A stretch of DNA of 64,000 bases from Actinomycetota bacterium (GTDB lineage: Bacteria > Actinomycetota > Acidimicrobiia > IMCC26256 > PALSA-555): positions 1-64,000 of the forward strand of contig VGBR01000013.1 in the NCBI GenBank assembly GCA_016870355.1, written 5' to 3'. The first letter of the stretch is position 1. The number at the start of each line of letters is the position of its first letter. Shown here piece by piece: positions 16,569-24,558 of this stretch. Below the pieces are notes generated by a model. That model did no database searches and was not told where the DNA came from. It saw only the letters and a list, made by a program, of their open reading frames with translations. The translations under genes were made by a program, and so were the position numbers.

Positions 16569-17474
16569 GTGGTGCGACACACCGTCACGGCCATCGTGCT
16601 CGCGAGCGTGACGCTGCTCGGTCTCGGCGGCGCCGCGGTGTCGGCACCACTGGCGAAGGAGATCGTCGTGAAGCGGATCGAGCTCACGCTGGTCGACGAG
16701 TCGCGACCGACGCCTGCCAACGGCACGTTCGCGGGCACACCCGATCGCACACTGGAGACCGTCGTTTCGATGCCCAAGGGCGCGAGCAAGAAGAAGCCGC
16801 TGCCGCTCATCGTGTTCGCGACGGGCATCGGCGGCACCGCCACGAACTACGCCGACATGTACGACCACTGGGTGCGGGCCGGGTACATCGTGGCGGCGCC
16901 GACGTTCCCGCTCTCGAGCGAGGACGCGCCGGGTGGCACGAGTGCCGTCGACCTCACCGAGCAGCCCGCCGATCTCAGCTTCGTGCTCGACGAGGTGCTG
17001 CGGCTGAACGACGAGAAGGGTTCGGGGCTCACTGGCCTCATCGATGCGGATCGGATCGGGTTGGCCGGCAAGTCGCTCGGCGCGGTCACGGTGATCGATC
17101 TGTTCTTCAAGGCCGAGAGCCACGACGACCGGTTCAAGGCGCTGCTCGTGCTCACCGGGATCGGTCGCGGCGACTTCGCGGCGTACCCCATCCCGATCTT
17201 GCTCGTGCACGGCGATGCCGACGAGATCGTCCCGGTCTCGGGCAGCGTCGACATCTACACCGCGGCCCAGCCGCCCAAGCACTTCGTGACGGTGTATGGC
17301 GCGTCGCACTCGAGTGCGTTCCATGGCGAGGACGACCCCGCGTCCAGCGTGGTGGTGCAGACGGCGATCGACTTCTTCGACCTCTACCTCAAGGGCAAGA
17401 AGGCTGCGCTCGCGCGCCTCGAACGCGACGGCAACGTTGCCGACGTCGCCGCCATCGACTCCACCACGCCGTAG
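16569..17474 (+). CDS. Secreted alpha/beta hydrolase (dienelactone hydrolase / PAF-acetylhydrolase-like)
   Basis: 301 residues beginning at a GTG GTG pair; the first was chosen from spacing to the -10 box. Residues 1-27 form a signal peptide (VTLLGLGGAAVSA). The lipase-type oxyanion segment is FATGIGGTATNYADM, the nucleophile elbow is GLAGKSLGAV (Ser), the acid is in LLVHGDADEIVP and the His in YGASHSSAF. These place it among secreted esterases/lipases. The gene runs nine bases into a small HAD gene downstream. The substrate is unknown. Confidence 0.78.
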   Translation: MVRHTVTAIVLASVTLLGLGGAAVSAPLAKEIVVKRIELTLVDESRPTPANGTFAGTPDRTLETVVSMPKGASKKKPLPLIVFATGIGGTATNYADMYDHWVRAGYIVAAPTFPLSSEDAPGGTSAVDLTEQPADLSFVLDEVLRLNDEKGSGLTGLIDADRIGLAGKSLGAVTVIDLFFKAESHDDRFKALLVLTGIGRGDFAAYPIPILLVHGDADEIVPVSGSVDIYTAAQPPKHFVTVYGASHSSAFHGEDDPASSVVVQTAIDFFDLYLKGKKAALARLERDGNVADVAAIDSTTP

Positions 17475-17483
17475 AGTCGCTTC

Positions 17484-17819
17484 GTGGTCGTGATCAGCTT
17501 CGACATCGACGGGACGATGGAGTTCGGCGAGCCGCCGGGACCGGTCACCGTCGAGTTCGTGCGCTCACTCGCTGAGGCGGGTCACGTCATCGGCTCGGCT
17601 TCGGATCGCACCCGCAGCGACCAGTCGTCGGTGTGGGAGAGGCACGGCATCGACGTCGTTTTCGTCGGCGGCAAGCACCATCTCCACGAGGTCGTCGAGC
17701 GGTTCGGTGCCGAGCGCTACGTGCACATCGGCGACACGCACGTCGACAAGCACTACGCGCTGTTGGCCGGCTTCGAGTTCTGCGAGCTCGACGCTTGGGA
17801 GACGCTCGCCCAGGCGTGA
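17484..17819 (+). CDS. Small HAD-like phosphatase
   Basis: 111 residues with the HAD motif I DIDGT at 7-11 (SFDIDGTMEFG) and a GDTHVDKHYA segment near 83-92 that fits motif IV (GD). No cap domain is present, and motif III is not obvious. The GTG start lies six bases after a TAGAGT box whose first three bases are also the stop codon of the upstream hydrolase. Reaction and substrate unknown. Confidence 0.7.
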   Translation: MVVISFDIDGTMEFGEPPGPVTVEFVRSLAEAGHVIGSASDRTRSDQSSVWERHGIDVVFVGGKHHLHEVVERFGAERYVHIGDTHVDKHYALLAGFEFCELDAWETLAQA

Positions 17820-17820
17820 G

Positions 17821-17919
17821 GCTCTGTGCTTCCACCCGGTCGAGCCGGGCAGCAGCAGCCGCCGCGTAGAGGTCGTCGATCGCCACGGGCTCACCCCGAC
17901 CCAGTGGCACTACCGTCAT
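17821..17919 (-). pseudogene. Possible N-terminal remnant of an aromatic amino acid lyase
   Basis: From an ATG at 17919, about 33 codons read MTVVPLGRGEPVAIDDLYAA and then an Ala-rich helix. This resembles the start of histidine/phenylalanine ammonia-lyases (a VxLG strand followed by a DL helix). The similarity stops where the HAD gene begins, and the rest of the enzyme is absent. Short and judged by eye only. Confidence 0.3.
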
Positions 17920-17923
17920 CAGC

Positions 17924-18712
17924 GTGGGGACGGTGGCACTCGACCGCTCGGCGGCGCTCGATGAGGTGACCGCTCGGCTCGATGCCGACGGGTACGCCAT
18001 CGTCGAAGGCCTGATCCCGCACGACGAGGCGATCGCGATCGGCGTCGAGCTGCGGCGATTGCTCGACGGCGTGCCCGAAGGTCGCAACTTCTTCGAGGGC
18101 TTCCACACCCGCCGGCTGTACGCGATCTACGGCAAGACCCGGATCCTCGACCCGCTCACGCTGCACCCACTCGTGCTCGGCGCGGTGGAGCACGTGCTCG
18201 GTCCGCACTTCCAGCTGAGTGGGCCCACAGGGATCGAGATCGGGCCGGGGGAGGTCGAGCAGATCCTTCACCGCGACGAAGACATCTATCCCGTGCCGCG
18301 ACCACACCCGCAGCTGGTGATCAACGTGATGTGGGCGTTCGACGACTTCACGAAGGCGAACGGGGCGACCCGGCTCGTGCCGGGAAGCCAGCACACCGTC
18401 GAGTCGCCGCCGCCTGACTCCGAGATGGTGTTCGCCGAGATGCCCGCGGGCTCGGTGATGCTCTACGTCGGTTCGCTCTGGCACGGCGGTGGTGCGAATA
18501 CCACCGATCACGCTCGGTTGGGCGCGGCCATCGAGTACGCGGCGGGCTGGCTGCGCCAGCAGGAGAACCACATGCTCGTCGTGCCGCCCGATGTGCTGCG
18601 CACGTTACCGAAGCGGTTGCGTGAGCTGTTGGGTTGCAACATCTACCCACCGTTCGTCGGCTACGTCGACGGCCGCCACCCCGACCGCGCGCTCGGCATC
18701 TGCGACGACTGA
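17924..18712 (+). CDS. Phytanoyl-CoA dioxygenase (PhyH) family protein
   Basis: 262 residues of the Fe(II)/2-oxoglutarate-dependent PhyH family. The iron ligands are visible as HRD in EQILHRDEDIYPV (His-x-Asp) and His in GSLWHGGGANTT near 186; GATRLVPGSQH is the conserved turn between them. These enzymes hydroxylate an alkyl chain or small molecule with O2 and 2-oxoglutarate. The GTG start is seven bases after TACCGT (17911-17916), another leaderless-type promoter. A truncated alcohol dehydrogenase gene follows by ten bases and was probably cotranscribed. Confidence 0.83.
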   Translation: MGTVALDRSAALDEVTARLDADGYAIVEGLIPHDEAIAIGVELRRLLDGVPEGRNFFEGFHTRRLYAIYGKTRILDPLTLHPLVLGAVEHVLGPHFQLSGPTGIEIGPGEVEQILHRDEDIYPVPRPHPQLVINVMWAFDDFTKANGATRLVPGSQHTVESPPPDSEMVFAEMPAGSVMLYVGSLWHGGGANTTDHARLGAAIEYAAGWLRQQENHMLVVPPDVLRTLPKRLRELLGCNIYPPFVGYVDGRHPDRALGICDD

Positions 18713-18721
18713 CTGGGCGAC

Positions 18722-19071
18722 GTGAAAGCACTTCTGTTCCGCCACAGCATCCCGCGCGAGGCGTTCGGCTTCACCGTTGGTCGCCTGACGCGACGCGCGT
18801 ACACTTCACCACTCGCGCCCACGATGGTGCGCGACGTGCCAGATCCGACGTTGCCGTCCGGCGACTGGGTGACGTGCGAGAGCGTACAGAGCGGACTCTG
18901 TGGATCCGACACCAAGCAGATCTTCATGCATGGCGCGCTCGACAACCCGCTGACGGCACTGCTCTCGTTCCCACACGTGCTCGGACACGAAGTCGTCGCG
19001 CATCGCGGCGACACCCGTGAGCGCGTGGTGCTGAACCCGTGGTTGTCATGCGGGCCCCGCGGCATCGACCC
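18722..19071 (+). pseudogene. Truncated zinc-type alcohol dehydrogenase, interrupted at an IS insertion site
   Basis: About 116 residues of the GroES-like N-terminal domain of a medium-chain dehydrogenase. The catalytic zinc segment CGSDTK and the FPHVLGHEVVAHRGD segment are present, and it ends at LSCGPRGIDP. The frame then runs into the IS481 element. Past the IS right end the sequence does not resume a dehydrogenase (it reads a few codons to a TAG), so about two thirds of the enzyme, including the NAD domain, is missing. Probably inactive. Confidence 0.72.
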
Positions 19072-20052
19072 TGTACAACTGATGATGGCCGGTTACGCCG
19101 GGATCTTGGATCGTTGTCGTAGTCGTTCGTAAGGGGTCTGTCCATCGAGGCCGCCGTGGGGTCGGTGGAAGTTGTAGAAGTTCTCCCGTTCTTCGAGCTT
19201 GGTGTTGAAGAGCTCGGTGTCGTCGATGACGACGCCGTCGAGCATTCGGTAGAACTCCTCGGTGTCGATTCGGTGGGAACGCTCGACTTTGCCGTTGAGT
19301 CGGGGGGTGGCCGGCTTGATGTAGACGTGACCGATTCCGCGGTCCAGTACGTGCCAGTGGAAGCCGCCTTGGAACTTGGCACCGTTGTCGGTCTGGATGC
19401 ACTCGACTCGAAACGGAAGCTTCTCGAGCACGTAATCGATGAACTGAATCGCGGTCTTCTGGTCGTTGCGGCTGTAGATGCGCAGCACCCGAATCCGGGT
19501 GCAGTCGTCGATCGCGGTGAACTGGTAGTGCTTCTTGCGCATGCCGGTGATCGGCTGAATGAACTTCACATCGACCTGCACCCGATGGCCGGGCAGCGGC
19601 TTCTCGTAGCGCTTCCAGCGGGTCTGGTGGCGCTTGTAGCGCTGTGAGGCGGGGAGTCGGTTCATCTCGAGCCGTTTGAGGATCCGCCACACCCCCGACG
19701 GACTGATCGTGACGTCGTGGTAGCGCCGCAGGTACATGGCGATCTTCTGCGACCCGAAGTGGTAATGACGGCGCAAGTGGATGACCTTGCCGACGATCTC
19801 AGGCCGAGTCTCGTTCGGGATGTGATGCGGCCTCGATGACCCGTCGCGTAACCCGATCTCCCCGAGCTCCTCGTAGCGGCGTAACCACTTGTAGAAGCAC
19901 TGCCGGGAGATGCCGTAATAACGGCAGGTCGCCGAGACGTTGCCCGTCACCTCCTCAGCGTGACGGAGCACCGCCAGGCGGTGCCGGATCCTTCGCTACT
20001 GTTCTCGATCGTCCATCAGGCATCACTCTCATATGGGACCCCAGATGTAAAC
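19071..20052. mobile_element. IS481-family insertion sequence
   Basis: About 980 bp carrying one transposase gene. Candidate terminal inverted repeats are CTGTACAACTG (19071-19081) and, read inward from the other end, GTTTACATCTG (20052-20042), matching at 8 of 11 positions. The bases CGACC occur just outside both ends (19066-19070 and 20052-20056), consistent with a 4-5 bp target duplication; the exact boundary is uncertain by one base. It lies in a truncated alcohol dehydrogenase gene. Confidence 0.7.
19093..19971 (-). CDS. IS481-family transposase, with an amber codon near its original start
   Basis: 292 residues from the GTG at 19971. An N-terminal helix-turn-helix region (RYYGISRQCFYKWLRRYEE) is followed by a DDE integrase core with QVDVKFIQP, TDNGAKFQGGF and GKVERSHRTDTEE-type motifs, typical of IS481. 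The likely original start is an ATG at 20016 in the same frame, reading MDDREQ, then TAG at 19998-19996, then RRIRHRLAVL. Family members have a sense codon there, so a nonsense mutation (for example from TTG) may have reduced or ended activity. Reinitiation at the GTG would give a nearly complete protein. Confidence 0.82.
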   Translation of the reverse strand: MLRHAEEVTGNVSATCRYYGISRQCFYKWLRRYEELGEIGLRDGSSRPHHIPNETRPEIVGKVIHLRRHYHFGSQKIAMYLRRYHDVTISPSGVWRILKRLEMNRLPASQRYKRHQTRWKRYEKPLPGHRVQVDVKFIQPITGMRKKHYQFTAIDDCTRIRVLRIYSRNDQKTAIQFIDYVLEKLPFRVECIQTDNGAKFQGGFHWHVLDRGIGHVYIKPATPRLNGKVERSHRIDTEEFYRMLDGVVIDDTELFNTKLEERENFYNFHRPHGGLDGQTPYERLRQRSKIPA

Positions 20053-20221
20053 GACCTCCGTCAGTCTTAGATCTCGCTCAGCGGAACTCATGGTGCAACG
20101 AAAGCACCGTCGTGTGACAGTCAGGCTGTGAGCCATCCAGGGTCTGCAGTGATCGGGCCGGCGGCTGCTGCGACGACGACCAGGATCCGCCCGAGATACC
20201 CCCGTCCCACGACAGGGACCG

Positions 20222-20252
20222 TAGTGTCAGCCACCCGGATTTCTCAGGAGGA
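20222..20252 (+). promoter_or_regulatory. -10 box (TAGTGT) and Shine-Dalgarno of the peroxiredoxin gene
   Basis: TAGTGT at 20222-20227 is a candidate -10. AGGAGGA at 20246-20252 is one of the strongest Shine-Dalgarno sequences in the window, six bases before the ATG at 20259. The 170 bases between this and the IS right end hold no recognisable gene. Confidence 0.5.
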
Positions 20253-20258
20253 CCACAC

Positions 20259-20720
20259 ATGGCCGTCGGCGTCGGCGACACAGCACCCGACTTCACGTTG
20301 AAGGACCAGGAAGGCAACGACGTCACGCTTTCCAGCTTCAAGGGCAACAAGAACGTCGTGCTGGTCTTCTATCCGTTCACGTTCACCGGCGTCTGCCACG
20401 GCGAGATGTGCGACATCCGTGACAACCCGAAGAGCTACATGAACGACGACACCCAGGTGCTCGCACTCTCGTGCGACACCCGCCACGCCCAGCGCGTGTG
20501 GGCCGAACAGGAAGGCTGGACCTTCCCTGTTCTCAGCGACTTCTGGCCGCACGGCGCCGTCGCCAAGGCGTATGGGATCTTCAACGAAGACCTCGGGTGC
20601 GCGATGCGCGGCACGTTCGTGATCGACAAGGACGGCAAGGTCGTCGACGCGTTCGAGTCCGGTGGCTTGGGTGAGGCGCGCGAAGCGTCGTCGTACGAGG
20701 CTGCGCTCGGGAAGCTCTAG
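20259..20720 (+). CDS. Peroxiredoxin, AhpE/Bcp type
   Basis: 153 residues, the usual size. The peroxidatic centre is PFTFTGVCHGEMC: Thr43 and Cys46 form the TxxC motif, and Cys51 is spaced like the resolving Cys of Bcp-type enzymes. Mycobacterial AhpE lacks that second Cys, so this protein may work as an atypical 2-Cys enzyme. GTFVIDKDGKVVDAF is the conserved C-terminal strand pair. It reduces hydrogen and organic peroxides in the cytoplasm. It has its own promoter and strong ribosome binding site and converges with the thioesterase gene at 20730. Confidence 0.86.
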   Translation: MAVGVGDTAPDFTLKDQEGNDVTLSSFKGNKNVVLVFYPFTFTGVCHGEMCDIRDNPKSYMNDDTQVLALSCDTRHAQRVWAEQEGWTFPVLSDFWPHGAVAKAYGIFNEDLGCAMRGTFVIDKDGKVVDAFESGGLGEAREASSYEAALGKL

Positions 20721-20729
20721 CGCCCTCTT

Positions 20730-21509
20730 TCAGCGGAGGATCGCGACCGCGGCGAGGCGGTCGTCGGCACCTTTGTCGATCACTCCGACGCGGATGAAGT
20801 CACCGAGACGCTGCGCGGTCGCGCGCATCGGACCTTCGCGGATCGTCCGGAGGTAGCGCACCTCGAGCTCGGTCGGCACTGCGACGTTCGGGAGTGACAA
20901 CGCGGCTTCCTCCGCGAGGAGGCTGACTGCACCGCCTTGCACGGTTTCGACCCAGTTGAGGATGCGCGGATGCCGTTCGGCGACGACGACGCCGGGCTCG
21001 ACGACGGCGGCGCCGAGGATCTCGGTGATCGGGACTGTCGGCCCCGGGTTCTTGCGACGACGGATCGAACCCTCGGTCACCTGCGTCACGAACGAGTCGG
21101 CGACGTCTTGTGGACGCGGCGATGCGACGAACGTGCCGAGCACGATCGCGGCGACCTCGGCGGAACCCTTCACGGTGAACTCGGTCTCGGTGAACGTGAG
21201 CACCCGGCCCGTCTTGAGGACGCGTCCGACCGCATGCACCGTCGCACCCGCCTGGATCTGCTGGCCGATGCGGGCGTCGAGATCGACGGACATGCACACA
21301 CGCGGCAGCGTGCGCTCGGTCGCGAGCGATCCCGCGAGCGTGTCAGCCCACGCCGTGAGCACCGACGGTCGCACCACACCTGCTTCGGGGATGCACAGCT
21401 CCGGCACGGCACGCGCGTCGCCGACGAGCGTGTCGCCCTCGACCTCGACGGAGAGGCCGAGCTCGGACGTGAACCCGATCTCGCGTTCGCGCGGTGGCTG
21501 CCCACTCAT
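20730..21509 (-). CDS. Double-hotdog acyl-CoA thioesterase-like protein
   Basis: 259 residues, about twice a single hotdog domain. The first half (GFTSELGLSVEVEGDTLVGDARAVPE and LPRVCMSVDLDARIGQQ) and the second half (ETVQGGAVSLLAEEAALSL, TELEVRYLRTIREGP) each show a hotdog pattern, as in fused thioesterases. The ATG at 21509 overlaps the P450 stop (ATGA), so it is the last cistron of a five-gene coupled operon. It likely hydrolyses an acyl-CoA made or used in the same pathway. Confidence 0.75.
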   Translation of the reverse strand: MSGQPPREREIGFTSELGLSVEVEGDTLVGDARAVPELCIPEAGVVRPSVLTAWADTLAGSLATERTLPRVCMSVDLDARIGQQIQAGATVHAVGRVLKTGRVLTFTETEFTVKGSAEVAAIVLGTFVASPRPQDVADSFVTQVTEGSIRRRKNPGPTVPITEILGAAVVEPGVVVAERHPRILNWVETVQGGAVSLLAEEAALSLPNVAVPTELEVRYLRTIREGPMRATAQRLGDFIRVGVIDKGADDRLAAVAILR

Positions 21510-22690
21510 GCGTCGAAGACGACAGGGATTGACGGCGGGCTGCGGAACGCGAAACCCTCGATCTCGGGTGGCGGCGCGTCGGGATCGAGTCGCAGATTGG
21601 GCAAACGCTCGAGCACAGCGTCGAGCCCGATGCGGAGCTCGAGGCGCGCAAGGTGCATGCCCAGGCACTGATGGCGGCCGGTCCCGAAGTAGAGGTGGTT
21701 CTCCGGCGGCCGGTCGAGATCCCACTCGTCGGCGCGCTCGTAATGCGACTCGTCGCGGTTCGCCGACGACGTCATCACCAAGAGCGCGGCGTTGTTCGGG
21801 ATCGGACACCCCGAGATCTCGGTCTCGGTCGTGGTGTTGCGAGAGATGATCGTGACGGACGTCTCCCACCGGAGCGTCTCTTCGATCACGGCCGGGATGA
21901 GGCTGCGATCCGCCACGACGCGCGCCATCTGATCTGGATGCGTGAGCAACGCGACCAAGCAGTTGCCCATCGCCCGGAACGTCGTCTCCGCGCCGGCGGG
22001 GATCAGCAGCCGGAAGAAGGAGAGGATGCGGTCGTCGGTGAGGCGCTTCCCGTCGATCTCGGCGGTGACCAGATCGCTCACCAGGTCGTCGCCGGGGTTG
22101 GCGCGCCGATCCTCGATGATCGGGAGCATGTAGGCGATGAGCGCGTCCGACGCGCCAGCAGCACGCTCCGGATCGACGGCGATGCCCGTGATGCCGTCGG
22201 CCCAGTCTTGGAACTGCTCGTAGTCGTGCACCGGCACACCAAGGATGCCGGCGATCACCTGCACCGGAAACTGGTGCGTGATGTCGTGAACGAGATCCGC
22301 GCGCCCGAGCGGCGCGATGTCATCGAGCAGCGAATGGATTGACGGCGCAATGAGCTCCGTGCCCCAACGCTCGAGCGCGGAGGCGCGGAAGGCGCGCGCC
22401 ACGAGGTCGCGGTGGTCGCGGTGCTCTTGGCCGTCCATTCCGATCATGGCTTCACCCATGACCGGTCCCATCATCTCGTGATGGATGCTGCTGGAAAACG
22501 TGTCGGGGTCACGCAGCACGCGCTCGACGTCGTCGTGGCGCAGCACCATGAACGTCTCGCGCTCCGTCTGGGGCGCGACGCCAACCGATTGCACCGGGGT
22601 CTGCGCGCGCAGCTGCTTCCACATCTCGTGCGGCTGGAGCATCAGGTGGTCGATGCCACCCGTGTCGGAGTGGGTGTCGGTGTCGCTCAC
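21506..22690 (-). CDS. Cytochrome P450
   Basis: 394 residues, typical of soluble bacterial P450s. Oxygen-activating I-helix AGAETT (232-237), ExxR motif EETLR with Glu271 and Arg274, and haem loop FGTGRHQCLGMHLA with the Cys342 thiolate ligand. It should hydroxylate a hydrophobic substrate, with electrons from a ferredoxin that is not encoded nearby. GTG start one base after the preceding stop; its stop overlaps the thioesterase start. Steroid, terpene or fatty acid substrates are all possible. Confidence 0.92.
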   Translation of the reverse strand: MSDTDTHSDTGGIDHLMLQPHEMWKQLRAQTPVQSVGVAPQTERETFMVLRHDDVERVLRDPDTFSSSIHHEMMGPVMGEAMIGMDGQEHRDHRDLVARAFRASALERWGTELIAPSIHSLLDDIAPLGRADLVHDITHQFPVQVIAGILGVPVHDYEQFQDWADGITGIAVDPERAAGASDALIAYMLPIIEDRRANPGDDLVSDLVTAEIDGKRLTDDRILSFFRLLIPAGAETTFRAMGNCLVALLTHPDQMARVVADRSLIPAVIEETLRWETSVTIISRNTTTETEISGCPIPNNAALLVMTSSANRDESHYERADEWDLDRPPENHLYFGTGRHQCLGMHLARLELRIGLDAVLERLPNLRLDPDAPPPEIEGFAFRSPPSIPVVFDA

Positions 22691-22691
22691 C

Positions 22692-23243
22692 TCAGTCTCC
22701 CGTCAGCCCGTCGATCTGCTCGCGCATGATGTCGAGATGGCCAGCGTGACGGGCGGTCTCTTCGATCATGTGGACCAGGATCCAGCGCAGCGCCACATGA
22801 CCACGGATCTCGCTCGGTGTCTTCGACAGCGAGTCGAGCCCTGGTGCCGCGGCCGCGATCCGGCGTGAGTGCCCGCACGACTCCGCGTAGGACGCGAGCA
22901 CGGAATCAACCGTATCGCCCGGCACGATCCGCATCGACTCCTCGACGGTGTCGACGAGATCGACGGGCTCGTCGGCGAACCGCTCACGGAACCACGCGTC
23001 TTCGGCCCATGCCAGGTGCTTCACGATGCCGAGAGGACTCATGCCTGTGGCAGTCATGCCACGCGTCGCGTCGTCACGAGAAAGGCCGGTGACCTTGTTC
23101 ACGCACACTTGCCGGTACCAGTCGAGGGTGCCGTCGAGCGTGGCGCGCTCGTTCAGTCTCACGCCGTAGGGATCGGGGCCTCGGCGCGTTCGACGGCGCT
23201 TGAGCTCGGCGACGATCGCCCGGATCTCGGACGGGATCGTCAT
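22692..23243 (-). CDS. DinB-family (DUF664) protein
   Basis: 183 residues of the DinB four-helix bundle superfamily. Metal-ligand histidines are visible as LGIVKHLAWAEDAWF and the C-terminal HMIEETARHAGHLDIMRE, the standard three-His arrangement. Members are thiol-dependent (for example mycothiol) transferases or isomerases, or are uncharacterised. The ATG overlaps the stop of the upstream hydrolase gene by ATGA, and the gene ends one base before the P450 start. An operon role with the P450 is inferred from this coupling. Confidence 0.82.
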   Translation of the reverse strand: MTIPSEIRAIVAELKRRRTRRGPDPYGVRLNERATLDGTLDWYRQVCVNKVTGLSRDDATRGMTATGMSPLGIVKHLAWAEDAWFRERFADEPVDLVDTVEESMRIVPGDTVDSVLASYAESCGHSRRIAAAAPGLDSLSKTPSEIRGHVALRWILVHMIEETARHAGHLDIMREQIDGLTGD

Positions 23244-24124
23244 GCCGGAAGCGTCGGACGGATGTCCTGCTCGAGGAAGTCGACGACCGCGTTCGAGAAC
23301 ACGTCGTTCTGATCACCAGCCACCATATGCGCCGCGTCACCGACGTCGACGAGCTTGGCGCCAGGGATCGCGTCGAGGAACGCCTGTACGCCTTCCGCGG
23401 TGACGACGTCGCTCAGCAACCCGCGCACCAACAACGTCGGCACGTCCACGTTGCGGAGCGCGGCTTCGAACAGGCCCTGGAAGTCCTGGCCGGGCACCTC
23501 GCGACGACCGCGGTCGATGAACTTCGGGTCCCAGTGCCAGTACCAACGCCCGTCGTTGCGCTGGCGCAGCACCTTCATCAGGCCAGCCGGGTTGACGCGC
23601 CTCTCACGGTTCGGCGTGTACGACGCGATCGCGTCGGCGGCCTCCTCGAGCGTTGCGAAGCCGCCGAGGCCGGATTGCATGAAGTCGTGGATGCGGGCGA
23701 GGCCTTCGGGATTGCTCTTGTGCGTGATGTCGACGATCACGAGCCCGCTCGATACCACGCGGTCGCTCCCGCCCTCGGCGATGATCGCCGACACTCCGCC
23801 GAGCGATGCACCGACGATCACGGGTGGCTTGCCCAGCGCGTCGGCCACGGCGATCGTGTCGGCCGCGTAGGCGGTGAACGAATAATCGCCGTTGAGTGCC
23901 CATTCGCTGTCGCCGTGGCCGCGCAGGTCCATCGACACGGCGCGCCACCCCTGCGAGGCGAGCACCGACGCTGTCTTGCCCCAAGCGTGGCGGGTCTGGC
24001 CGCCGCCGTGCATGAGGACGACCGGCCACGCGTCGGGATCGCCGTAGATGTCGGCCACGAGGTGAAGGCCGTTGAAGCCTTCGAAGCGGACGAGCTCTGA
24101 CTCCATCCGGGCAGTCTGCTCCAT
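23240..24124 (-). CDS. Alpha/beta hydrolase
   Basis: 294 residues. HGGGQTRHAW is the oxyanion region, VIVGASLGGVSAI carries the Ser nucleophile, GLLSDVV a probable acid residue and VGDAAHMVAGD the catalytic His. A lid region lies at about 150-200. It resembles epoxide-hydrolase/esterase-type enzymes, but the Ser elbow argues for an esterase, lipase or C-C hydrolase. The start codon shares a base with the stop of the upstream NYN gene (TGATG), and its stop overlaps the DinB start. Confidence 0.82.
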   Translation of the reverse strand: MEQTARMESELVRFEGFNGLHLVADIYGDPDAWPVVLMHGGGQTRHAWGKTASVLASQGWRAVSMDLRGHGDSEWALNGDYSFTAYAADTIAVADALGKPPVIVGASLGGVSAIIAEGGSDRVVSSGLVIVDITHKSNPEGLARIHDFMQSGLGGFATLEEAADAIASYTPNRERRVNPAGLMKVLRQRNDGRWYWHWDPKFIDRGRREVPGQDFQGLFEAALRNVDVPTLLVRGLLSDVVTAEGVQAFLDAIPGAKLVDVGDAAHMVAGDQNDVFSNAVVDFLEQDIRPTLPA

Positions 24125-24522
24125 CAGCTCGACGACCGACCGAGACGACGCAACAGGCTGCCCGCACCGGTGACCGATGCGCCCAAGGTTCGCACCCGTT
24201 CGGTCAGGGCGCGGTCCGACGTCACGACGTCGAGCTGCGTCGGGTCAGGCGCGGCTTCAACGATCTCGACGATGCGGTCGTCGGCTGCATCGCGGCCACC
24301 TCGGCGCGCGTACGCCACGTCGACGCCGTCGTGCGCTCCTTCGGGGACATCGGGCATCGGGCGACCGTCGAACACGACCGTGACCACCTCGTCGTTCTCT
24401 CGGGGCATCGCCTGGAGATCGGCAAGCAGACGGCGGGCCGCGCCCGCTCGGTCCTTCCACCAGCCGTCTGGTCGCGACCCGATCACGTTCATCGCATCGA
24501 CGACGAGGTGGGGCATGCCCAT
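24124..24522 (-). CDS. NYN/PIN-like RNase domain protein
   Basis: 132 residues with the acidic active-site pattern of NYN (YacP-like) nucleases: VVDAMNVIG at the start, VVFDG in the middle, GGRDAADDRIVE and VVTSDRAL near the end. Such proteins cleave or process RNA. It is the promoter-proximal gene of the coupled group 24522-20730 and is divergent from the rhomboid gene 36 bases away. Its link with metabolic genes is positional only. Confidence 0.78.
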   Translation of the reverse strand: MGMPHLVVDAMNVIGSRPDGWWKDRAGAARRLLADLQAMPRENDEVVTVVFDGRPMPDVPEGAHDGVDVAYARRGGRDAADDRIVEIVEAAPDPTQLDVVTSDRALTERVRTLGASVTGAGSLLRRLGRSSS

Positions 24523-24543
24523 TCAGCCTGGCATGTCGACAAC

Positions 24544-24549
24544 TAGGTT
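24544..24549 (+). promoter_or_regulatory. Putative -10 box (TAGGTT)
   Basis: TAGGTT ends nine bases before the rhomboid ATG at 24559; no Shine-Dalgarno in between. Confidence 0.35.
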
Positions 24550-24558
24550 CGAGACGCG

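Noticed and set aside
19996-19998. TAG in the IS481 transposase as a possible pyrrolysine or programmed event
   Set aside because: IS481 elements use one uninterrupted frame, and a single TTG to TAG change explains it. Nothing nearby suggests pyrrolysine use.
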